From: Polyangia bacterium
Lineage (GTDB): Bacteria > Myxococcota_A > Polyangia > Nannocystales > Nannocystaceae
Assembly: GCA_030424595.1 (NCBI GenBank)
Contig: JAUHWG010000044.1
Location: forward strand, 1-57,366
Direction of reading: 5' to 3'
DNA: 57,366 nucleotides
Part shown: positions 1-6,638 of the stretch, one piece after another
Layout: each line of letters begins with the position of its first letter
How positions within the stretch are numbered: the first letter of the stretch is position 1
The notes under the pieces: generated by a model
Seen by the model: the letters and a program-made list of their open reading frames with translations, nothing else
Told to the model about the DNA's origin: nothing
The model's database searches: none
Made by a program: the position numbers and the translations under genes

Positions 1-250
1 CGTACCCTGTCTCTTCAAGCAGACCAGCCTATCCCGTGGCGAGCACGTGGCATGGGAGGACCCGCGTCCGCGAGGGACCCGCCTCGTCGCCCCTCGCCCG
101 CCCGCCGACAGCCCCCAAGCTCCGCCCGTCGCCAAGCACGAGGTGAGCGCTCACCCACACGGATACAGCGCGAAGCGCGGAACCTGTGTCACTGACGATT
201 CTACGCGGGTTGTCTAGGACGCCTCACAGCAGCGCTTATTTCAGGGCTAG
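1..250. repeat. Left copy of a ~250-bp inverted repeat found at both window ends
   Basis: Read forward, this stretch matches the reverse complement of 56820-57063. The best part, about positions 35-107, is essentially identical, including CGTGGCGAGCACGTGGCATG. Similarity then weakens and returns at AGCGCTTATT and GGGCTAG near the inner end. I see no convincing gene in positions 1-427. The copy ends just before the promoter region of the first gene. Confidence 0.8.
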
Positions 251-372
251 CGAGCGACCGACGATCGATCGACGATCGAGCTCACCGGCAGATGAGCCTC
301 TCATCTCCGTGAGGAGGCCTGCACGACCTGCGTCGCGGGAGATCGTCAACAGAGAAGCTGGTACAGTATCCT

Positions 373-393
373 GTCCGAAGATGCTCTTCGGAC
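373..393. promoter_or_regulatory. Perfect 9-bp hairpin upstream of the AhpD-like gene
   Basis: GTCCGAAGA, a TGC loop, then TCTTCGGAC form a perfect inverted repeat. It ends 34 bases before the ATG at 428 and lies in the untranslated leader or promoter. It could be an operator or an RNA hairpin. No T-tract follows, so an intrinsic terminator is unlikely. Confidence 0.45.
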
Positions 394-427
394 GCGCAAC
401 ATCTCCCCCCTGGAAAGGTGAATAAGT

Positions 428-970
428 ATGGCTAGTGTAACTCTGATCGCCGAGGACGCCGCCTCCGATCCTCGCGTCCGCGAAGTCTATGACCAGATCC
501 GTCGTGAGCTGGGCTTTGGCATGGTCCCAAACCTCTTTCTCTCGATGGCTAGCCGCCCCGCGTGGCTCGAGGCCAACTGGAACAAGTTCCGCAGCACCGT
601 GCTCGAGGGCGAGCTGCCGCGGACGCTCAAGGAGATGGTCGGGATCCTCATCTCCACCGCAAACAATAGCCAGTACGCCCTCAAGGTCCACCTCCACAGC
701 CTCTCTGCGCTGGGGATCAGCGAGAGCATCCTCGAGATGCTCGTCGAGGACTTCGAGCGCTGCCCGCTTCCGCCGCGGGACAAGGTCGTCCTCGCCTTTG
801 GCCGCAAGGCGGGTATCGATCCCCACGGGCTGGGCGTCGAAGACTTCGAGGCCATGCGCCAGGCCTCGCTGAGCGAGGGCGAGATCTACGAGGTCCTCGC
901 CACGGCCAACCTCTTCACCGCTGTCAATCAGTACACAGACGCGATCTCGCTCGAGATCGACAGTGTATGA
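428..970 (+). CDS. AhpD-fold (carboxymuconolactone decarboxylase-like) protein lacking the CxxC pair
   Basis: This 180-residue all-helical protein resembles the alkylhydroperoxidase AhpD / peroxidase-related family. The conserved block is recognisable around residues 70-95 as KEMVGILISTANNSQYALKV followed by H. In active relatives the corresponding segment carries a Cys-x-x-Cys redox pair before the histidine. Here those positions are Ser and Ala, so peroxidase chemistry is unlikely. The ATG is preceded by GGAAAGG at good spacing. The stop codon overlaps the next start as ATGA, so the protein is probably made together with the adenylate cyclase. It may be a non-catalytic sensor or partner of that enzyme; this role is inference from context only. 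Confidence 0.85.
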   Translation: MASVTLIAEDAASDPRVREVYDQIRRELGFGMVPNLFLSMASRPAWLEANWNKFRSTVLEGELPRTLKEMVGILISTANNSQYALKVHLHSLSALGISESILEMLVEDFERCPLPPRDKVVLAFGRKAGIDPHGLGVEDFEAMRQASLSEGEIYEVLATANLFTAVNQYTDAISLEIDSV

Positions 971-2214
971 CCACACTCTCGCGCAGATCTCTATCCAGCC
1001 TCGTCGAAGAGGACAGCCCGGAGGTTCTCCGGACGGCGCTGCGCGATGCGTTTGCGGCGATCCAGGCGCAGTCGCTGCGGATCACCCGCGCCGCAGAGCT
1101 GACGCTCGGGCTCAGCGGTGTCCTCTCGCCCGCGGCGATCCTCGATATGCTGCGCCAGCGGCTCAAGTGGACGATCGAATTCCAGTACGCGATCCTCTGC
1201 CACCGACGCGGTGATGGCTCGTGGCAGCTCAATCCGATCGGCGGCGGCGATGCTTCCCGGCCCGCGCTCAACCCCCAAGGTCTGCTCGCGGCGACCCTGC
1301 GCCACGGTCAACCATCCATCCACAAAGGGGCGCACCTCGAAGGGCTTGAGGGCTCCGCTCGCTCCCTCATGCTCATCCCGCTCCACGCCGAGGGGGAGGT
1401 CATCGGCGCGCTGGCCTGCGCGCACCAGGCACATGTCTTCGATCAAGACGACCTGAGGATCGCGGCGATGGTCGGCCTCCAGCTCGGCTCGATCCTCCGT
1501 AACGCGTACAACCTCGAGACCCTCCGCTCGCTCAACGAGCGGCTCGACCGGGCGAACACCGACCAGGTCGCGCTCCTGCGCAACATTCTCCCCGCCCGGG
1601 TCGCCGACGAGCTGATCGCAGAGGGGCGCTCGCAGCCCATCTTCTTCGAGCAGGCGACCGTCCTCTTCACTGACTTTGTCGGCTTCACGGCGACGTCGGC
1701 GGACTGCGACCCGCAGACGCTGGTCCAGAGCCTCGATCATATGTTCTCCCGCTTCGACCTGATCATCGAGCGCAACGGTATCGAGAAGCTCAAGACCATC
1801 GGCGACGCGTATATGGCCGTCGGCGGCGTCCCAGAGCGCAGCTCGACCCACGCTGAGGACACCGTCCAGGCCGCACTCGAGATCATCGACTGTGTGCGGG
1901 AAGAGCAGCTCCTCGGGCCCGTCGATCGCCTGACCTGGGACGTCCGTGTCGGCGTCCACACGGGACCGCTCGTCGCCGGCGTGATCGGCAAGCGCAAGTT
2001 CGCCTTCGACGTCTGGGGGGACACCGTGAACGTCGCGTCTCGCCTCGAGGAGCATGGTGTGAACAGCCGGATCAACATCTCCGCCGAGACCTACGCGCAG
2101 GTTCGCCATCGATTTCGCTGCCAGTCCCGCGGACCTATCGCTGTCAAGGGAAAGGGCGGTATCGAGATGTTCCTGGTCGAGGGGCCCCTCGATCGCCTCA
2201 CCACGGGCTCCTAG
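967..2214 (+). CDS. GAF-domain class III adenylate cyclase
   Basis: This 415-residue protein has a GAF-like sensory region (about residues 45-185), a short helical linker, and a class III nucleotide cyclase domain (about 225-400). Metal-binding aspartates are D236 in TDFVGF and D280 in KTIGDAYM. The purine-specifying pair is K276 and D348 (FDVWGDTVN), the adenine-type combination. The transition-state residues N355 and R359 are present, so it should make cAMP from ATP. No membrane segment is seen, so it is probably cytosolic. It starts inside the stop codon of the AhpD-like gene, which indicates translational coupling. Its TAG stop abuts the palindromic repeat at 2216-2379. The GAF ligand is unknown. 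Confidence 0.93.
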   Translation: MTTLSRRSLSSLVEEDSPEVLRTALRDAFAAIQAQSLRITRAAELTLGLSGVLSPAAILDMLRQRLKWTIEFQYAILCHRRGDGSWQLNPIGGGDASRPALNPQGLLAATLRHGQPSIHKGAHLEGLEGSARSLMLIPLHAEGEVIGALACAHQAHVFDQDDLRIAAMVGLQLGSILRNAYNLETLRSLNERLDRANTDQVALLRNILPARVADELIAEGRSQPIFFEQATVLFTDFVGFTATSADCDPQTLVQSLDHMFSRFDLIIERNGIEKLKTIGDAYMAVGGVPERSSTHAEDTVQAALEIIDCVREEQLLGPVDRLTWDVRVGVHTGPLVAGVIGKRKFAFDVWGDTVNVASRLEEHGVNSRINISAETYAQVRHRFRCQSRGPIAVKGKGGIEMFLVEGPLDRLTTGS

Positions 2215-2215
2215 C

Positions 2216-2379
2216 CTAGGAGCCCGTGGCAAAAGTCCCGCGCGCTCTCCAGACCTCGTCGCCCCTCTCAGCCCCGCCGAAACTTGCGGTACGGCCCGGT
2301 ACAGCGGCGTTTCGTCGAAGCCGAGAGGGGCAACGATCGCGGCGCGAGAGCCCACGGGACTTTTGCCACGGCCTCCTAG
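2216..2379. repeat. Palindromic element, copy 1, between convergent genes
   Basis: The terminal arms of about 35 bp (2215-2249 and 2346-2380) are inverted repeats with about three mismatches, and share GTGGCAAAAGTCCCG. Inner arms around CGTCGCCCCTCTC and GAGAGGGGCAACG continue the pairing, leaving a short loop near 2285-2305. The whole unit could fold into one long hairpin. Outside it, the cyclase end CCACGGGCTCCTAG at 2201-2214 is the exact reverse complement of CTAGGAGCCCGTGG at 2216-2229. The right end contains the stop codon of the lipoprotein gene. It may act as a bidirectional transcription block; no T-tract is present. Confidence 0.8.
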
Positions 2380-2972
2380 GGCTCGCAGAGCGTGAACGGG
2401 AGCGACCCGGAGAGCTGGCCCTTGGGGCTCGAGACGTCAAACGCGAGCGTACCGCCCTCCGGACCTGCGTCGAGGACTGTCAGCGATCCCTGCTCAGGCG
2501 CTCGCGGCTCGCACCGAACGCGCCCGCGCTCGCCACCTCTCCCCCTGCAGAATTGGAGCCGCTCCTCCGTCCGCGACGCGCCCAAGGAGACAGTATCGCC
2601 CTTGGAGCGCGGCCACTTGAGGTAGATGACGACGACCGGCTCGTCCTCTCGTCCCTTGTAGTCCTCTTCGAAGTTCGTGCAGCTCGCCTCGCGGCTCATC
2701 AGGCGAATCTCGACGGTCGGATCGGACGCGCGCAGCCGGTGAGCCAGCACCCCCCGGGTCACGAAGGGGGCCTCGTTGACGGTCCCCGAGAGCTCGCCGC
2801 CGCCGGGGCCTGGGGGAGGGCTCTCCTTGGGCTTCTCTTCGGGGTCCTCTTCGGGGCTCTTTTGGGGGCTCTCCTCGGAGCCTGCGGGCGGCGCCTCTGA
2901 CTTGGCGCACGCGATCATCGACGCGAGGACCAGCGCGATCGCCGGGCCTCTCGTTGTCCTTCGGTTCTTCAT
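2376..2972 (-). CDS. Secreted lipoprotein of unknown function
   Basis: This 198-residue protein has a positively charged start, a hydrophobic stretch and a lipobox ending MIAC around residue 22, so it should be a lipid-anchored envelope protein. A Glu/Pro/Ser/Lys-rich linker (about residues 25-60) leads to a ~135-residue globular part with scattered cysteines. I do not recognise a catalytic motif. The ATG is preceded by GGAG at suitable spacing. Its stop codon TAG lies inside the right arm of the palindromic repeat, so the repeat defines the C-terminus. It is convergent with the adenylate cyclase gene. Confidence 0.8.
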   Translation of the reverse strand: MKNRRTTRGPAIALVLASMIACAKSEAPPAGSEESPQKSPEEDPEEKPKESPPPGPGGGELSGTVNEAPFVTRGVLAHRLRASDPTVEIRLMSREASCTNFEEDYKGREDEPVVVIYLKWPRSKGDTVSLGASRTEERLQFCRGRGGERGRVRCEPRAPEQGSLTVLDAGPEGGTLAFDVSSPKGQLSGSLPFTLCEP

Positions 2973-3177
2973 GATCGCTCCTGTGCTTCGGCGTTGCTCG
3001 GTCTCGTCGACCCTCGGCTCCGAGTCCTATGAGTCGTTGTGGACCTTGCTCTTCGACCGTGCCCGGTCCTGCGTCGGTGACGGCCTCGCCTCCGCGGATG
3101 GCGAGCCGCCAGCAAAGCTGTCGTCGCATGGTACCTGAAGTGGCCCCTGCCGACAGCGCTCGCGCCGGTCCGCCTGA

Positions 3178-3462
3178 GCCTCCTGCGGCACGCGCGAGAT
3201 CGATCCGACCCCGCGACGTGATCCGCTGCTCGTCGTCCCCGGCGTTGTCTCCCACCTCGAGATGGCCTGGGATCACCCGACCTTCGCCAGCTTCATCCGC
3301 CGGCTCGCCTCATTCTCGCGGGTGATCCTCTTCGACAAGCGGGGCACCGGGCTGAGCGACCGGGTCCAGGGCGCGCTCTCCCTCGACGAGCAGATCGCGG
3401 ACGTCGACGCGCTCCTCGACCGGCCGGCGCATCTCCGAAGTTACCGGCTGAAACCGCGATAA
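3178..3462 (+). pseudogene. Truncated alpha/beta-hydrolase remnant
   Basis: The reading frame encodes a segment typical of the N-terminus of alpha/beta hydrolases: LLVVPGVVSHLEMAWDHP, then RRLASFSRVILFDKRGTGLS and LSLDEQIADVDALLD. The frame then ends at a TAA just after a short unrelated tail. The nucleophile elbow and the rest of the catalytic core are missing. There is no good start codon with a ribosome-binding site, although an ATG occurs internally at 3262. In related bacteria such hydrolases often accompany class III cyclases, which is notable given the cyclase 1 kb upstream. Confidence 0.6.
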
Positions 3463-3468
3463 CCGATC

Positions 3469-4665
3469 CTAGTTGAAGGAGATCCTGACGCCGTTGGCGG
3501 CCAAGCGCGAGCGGGCCGAATAGCTGGAGAGCAGGCCGAGGCCCGCGGGTAGCTCGAGGAGGCCGCCGATGTCGGCGGCGAGCGTGTCCCACTGCGCGCT
3601 CGTCAACGCCTCGGCACCGCCGATAAACCGCGTCGCGCAGATCCCCGCACGCTCCTCCTCGACCGCCCAGCCGCGCCGGCGAAGCTCGGCGAGGTGCCTC
3701 TGCGCGCCGCGGCGGGCGATCTCGGCGGGCGGCTCGATCGCCCCGTCGACGTCGATCATCGGCAGGTAGACGACGACGTCTCTACACCCAACACCGCCTC
3801 GGACGTAGACGAGCGCCTCGGACTCCTCGCCTTGCCCATCGGCGCCGCCGCTGATGACCATCGTCGACTCGCCGCGGCTAACATCATCGCGATCTGGATC
3901 GCCAGCCCAGCGCGCCTGGAGCCACTCTAGCGAGGACTTGGGGGACTTCTCGCGGGCGCACCGGAGGCCTACGGAGGAGAGCTGGCGATGGAGCCGCTCT
4001 CCAATCCCCGCCTCACGGATCGCCGTGCTCTTGAGCGTGAGCCCCGCGGCGACGAGGTAGTAGAGGGTTGTGCCGGTGCCGACCACCGGCGCGACCCATG
4101 TGGACCCTTGGGGGCGGTATTCGGTGAGCATCGATAAGGTGAAGGCGAGCGCGCATGTCGTGATCCCGAAGGCGAGGGCGCGGCGCTTCATCGTAGCTGC
4201 GGCGTGTTCGCCGTATAGACAGAGGGTGAGCTCGGTCGACCAGACGATTAGGGCGTGTAAGAGCCGTTGCTCGCGGAGCGCGTGACGATCGGCGTAGATC
4301 GGGGCGCGAAGTGGCCCCTCCCAGCGCATGTACATCTGCATCATCCGCTCCTCGGCTCGGGAGGCCCCCCATTGATCGAGCTTGGACATCAGGTGGGCCG
4401 CGGCCAGCGGCAGGTTCCATATCGGCGGTCGTGCCGACCGCTTGAACTCACGGAGCGCCTCGTCGAGCTTGCCGAGCCGCGACGCGATCACGCCCCGAAG
4501 GCCCACGATCGCCGTCGCATCCGCGAGCCCGCTGGCGCCGACATCACAGGGCTCCCGACAGCTCGTGCAGACGCGGGCGCCCGGCGTGACCGTACTCGCG
4601 CAGGAGACGCAGGCGAGGGTGAGGTCGTCGGTGCTGGGGAGGACGATGCCGTGAGGGCTGTGCAT
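3469..4665 (-). CDS. Zinc-ribbon membrane protein of unknown function
   Basis: From the ATG at 4665 this is about 398 residues; TTG or GTG starts up to 4692 are possible. The N-terminus holds a two-CxxC zinc-ribbon-like motif (CVSC and CTSC). A helical region rich in Arg and Glu follows. Two hydrophobic segments sit mid-protein, one beginning ALAFGITTCALAFTLSML and one around GTTLYYLVAAGLTL. A soluble C-terminal domain follows. I recognise no enzyme motif. The zinc ribbon plus membrane pair resembles the two proteins at 33991-35839 in overall design only. Its 3' end lies 6 bases from the hydrolase remnant. Confidence 0.75.
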   Translation of the reverse strand: MHSPHGIVLPSTDDLTLACVSCASTVTPGARVCTSCREPCDVGASGLADATAIVGLRGVIASRLGKLDEALREFKRSARPPIWNLPLAAAHLMSKLDQWGASRAEERMMQMYMRWEGPLRAPIYADRHALREQRLLHALIVWSTELTLCLYGEHAAATMKRRALAFGITTCALAFTLSMLTEYRPQGSTWVAPVVGTGTTLYYLVAAGLTLKSTAIREAGIGERLHRQLSSVGLRCAREKSPKSSLEWLQARWAGDPDRDDVSRGESTMVISGGADGQGEESEALVYVRGGVGCRDVVVYLPMIDVDGAIEPPAEIARRGAQRHLAELRRRGWAVEEERAGICATRFIGGAEALTSAQWDTLAADIGGLLELPAGLGLLSSYSARSRLAANGVRISFN

Positions 4666-5157
4666 GGCTCGTCCATCGACCAGCACCGTCAAGCGTTGCG
4701 CCGCCTCTCGGCTCCTCCTCTGGGCCGCCGACCTTCTCCTTGCGGCACGCAGCCTCCAGGCGCTCTGGATCCGCCGAAGGCGGCGCTGATCGGTGCCTCA
4801 TCCTGGGCTCCTCGCTCTCGGTTCTCGCGGCCAGCGCAGCCCCGTGATGGGGCCCGCGAGGCGCCTCTGGAGCGGTTATCGAGGCGGGCGCGCTGGCGGG
4901 CGCCGTCGCCCATCGAGCGCGTGTCGTCGCGCGAACTCCCCGTGATAGTCTCCTCGCGTAGCCGGGTAGGGGGTTGTTCGATGTCAGGGGAGAAACCAGT
5001 TCTCGATCGAACTCGACGCGTGATCGTCGAGCGTGCGGGCGACGGAGGAGTTGTCACGGGCGGGGGAAAGGGTGCGAAGGCGAAACTCGCAGGTCGCGCG
5101 CTCGCGGTTCGGCGAGCGCGGGGCTCTCACCACGACGACCGAGGATGGGATCAATTT
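4666..5157. other. Intergenic region between divergent genes
   Basis: This ~490-bp stretch separates the zinc-ribbon protein gene from the lipoprotein gene at 5158. Open frames cross it in several phases, as expected at high GC, but none has family similarity or a convincing start. It presumably holds both promoters. I see no clear -35/-10 pair or operator. Confidence 0.5.
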
Positions 5158-5997
5158 ATGGGCACAAGGATCTTGGTCGTCGTCGCGTCGCTCTGGCTCG
5201 TCGTCGCATCGCTCTGGCTCGCCGCCTGCGGCTCCGAGCCCGTCTCCACCGACGCTGACGCGACCGGCAGCAGCGCGACGGTCAACGGCTCATCGGACTC
5301 GCAGACCTCGACGACAAACCAGAGCACGACCGCCGCCGAGAGCACGACCGAGATCACCACGGGCACTGCGGCGACGAGCAGCACCTCGCTGACCACGGCC
5401 GCAGAGGACGATGACTGCACCAAGATGGGCTGCGGTGAGCTTCAGGTGTGCAGCTGTGAATGCGATATCATCCCCACTTGTTGCGGGTGCAAACAGGTCC
5501 AATGCACCGCTGATGAGCACTGCCCGGCGGGCGATCAATGCCTGTACCACGGGGATGATGACGGCACAGATCGCGTATGCGGGCCGCCCCTCTGCGCCGG
5601 CAGCAACATACTCTCCCATTACATCTACAGCGACAGCATGCTCGCAAACCTGGGCGAGGTCATCTGTGCATATAAGATATGGCTCACGGGTGATATCACG
5701 ACCCTCACTGCGCTCGCCCCGCTCACCTACGTCCACTTCGAACTCGAGGTGATAGGCACCCAGGCGACGAGCTTGGCTGGCCTCGAGAACCTCTCCGATG
5801 TCGGCGATCTTGTCATCCGCGACAACGTTGACCTCACCGACATCAGCGCGCTCGCGGGCCTGAAGACGATCCGCTTCGGCGGGAAGATCGATCGCAACGT
5901 CAACCTCCCGACCGCCGAGATCGAGGCACTCCTCGCGGAGATCGAAGGGGGCGACTCAGTCATTGTCTGCGGCAACCTCGACGGACTCCCCTGCTGA
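5158..5997 (+). CDS. Cysteine-rich lipoprotein with Ser/Thr linker
   Basis: This 279-residue protein has a signal peptide containing a near-perfect internal repeat (VASLWLVVASLWLA) and a lipobox ending LAAC. A Ser/Thr/Ala-rich linker of about 65 residues follows, then a cysteine-dense block (about 90-150) with CxCxC spacing. The C-terminal part resembles leucine-rich repeats of the receptor-L type (TSLAGLENLSDVGDLVIRDN, then LTDISALAGLKTI). The C-terminus is Cys-rich (VCGNLDGLPC). This architecture is common among myxobacterial surface lipoproteins. The chosen ATG is the one directly before the signal peptide; longer frames upstream lack coding character. Confidence 0.85.
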   Translation: MGTRILVVVASLWLVVASLWLAACGSEPVSTDADATGSSATVNGSSDSQTSTTNQSTTAAESTTEITTGTAATSSTSLTTAAEDDDCTKMGCGELQVCSCECDIIPTCCGCKQVQCTADEHCPAGDQCLYHGDDDGTDRVCGPPLCAGSNILSHYIYSDSMLANLGEVICAYKIWLTGDITTLTALAPLTYVHFELEVIGTQATSLAGLENLSDVGDLVIRDNVDLTDISALAGLKTIRFGGKIDRNVNLPTAEIEALLAEIEGGDSVIVCGNLDGLPC

Positions 5998-6093
5998 CAC
6001 CGCGACGCGATCGCCCGGCCGCTGCGTCGCCGGCTTTGCGAGCGGATATGCTCCGGAGTTGAGGCCCTGGCGCGTGTACTCTCTGGTCCTGTG

Positions 6094-6633
6094 ATGAATC
6101 GCCCGTCGTCAGCGAGGATCGCGATCCTCGCGATCCTCGCGATCCTCGCGATCCTCGCGATCCTCGGGATCCTGGTCGCGGCTGCCTGCTCATGCCGGCC
6201 GCGCGGGCAGCTGCCGCAGCCCGATGTGAGTCGTTACGTCGACGGCGGCGAGAGGGTTGACGAGGACCCAGGTGCGGACCTCGGGCGGGGCCCGAGGTTC
6301 ATCGGCTCGATCGTCTTCCGCCGCGGCTCGTCGGAGCTCCTCGCGAGGGAGGAGCAGGTGCTCGACGAAGCCGTCGAGCTCTTGCGAGAGTATCCGACGC
6401 TTAGGGTGGAGATCTCAGGGCATACGGACACGAGCGAGTGTAGCGGGGCCAAGTGCGCCGAGCTCGGCCTCGCTCGGGCGCGGGTGGTCGAGGAGTTCCT
6501 CGCGGACTACGGGATCGACCCCGGGCGGATCGAGGTGCGCAGCGGCGGCGCCGACGAGCCTATCGACGCGAACTCGACCAGCAAGGGGCGAGGGAAGAAC
6601 CGCCGGAGCGAGTTCACGATCCTGTCGCGCTGA
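6094..6633 (+). CDS. OmpA-like peptidoglycan-binding lipoprotein
   Basis: This 179-residue protein has a signal peptide made almost wholly of repeated Ala-Ile-Leu triplets, a cysteine at about position 32 as probable lipidation site, and a short acidic linker. It ends in an OmpA C-terminal domain (about 65-179). Recognisable signatures are FIGSIVFRRGSSELL, ISGHTDTS and RRSEF, as in Pal/OmpA proteins that bind peptidoglycan. It should anchor the outer membrane to the cell wall. The GTG just before the ATG is an alternative start. The signal sequence is encoded by 9-bp tandem repeats, so its length could vary. Confidence 0.9.
   Translation: MNRPSSARIAILAILAILAILAILGILVAAACSCRPRGQLPQPDVSRYVDGGERVDEDPGADLGRGPRFIGSIVFRRGSSELLAREEQVLDEAVELLREYPTLRVEISGHTDTSECSGAKCAELGLARARVVEEFLADYGIDPGRIEVRSGGADEPIDANSTSKGRGKNRRSEFTILSR
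6121..6165. repeat. 9-bp tandem repeat inside a signal peptide
   Basis: Five perfect copies of GCGATCCTC, followed by a degenerate sixth, encode Ala-Ile-Leu units of the OmpA-like protein's hydrophobic signal segment. The unit is a multiple of three, so slippage would change signal length without a frameshift. Confidence 0.9.
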
Positions 6634-6638
6634 GCCGC

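Noticed and set aside
4267..5157. N-terminal extension of the lipoprotein at 5158
   Set aside because: The extension would bury the signal peptide and lipobox; the ATG at 5158 directly precedes a proper export signal.
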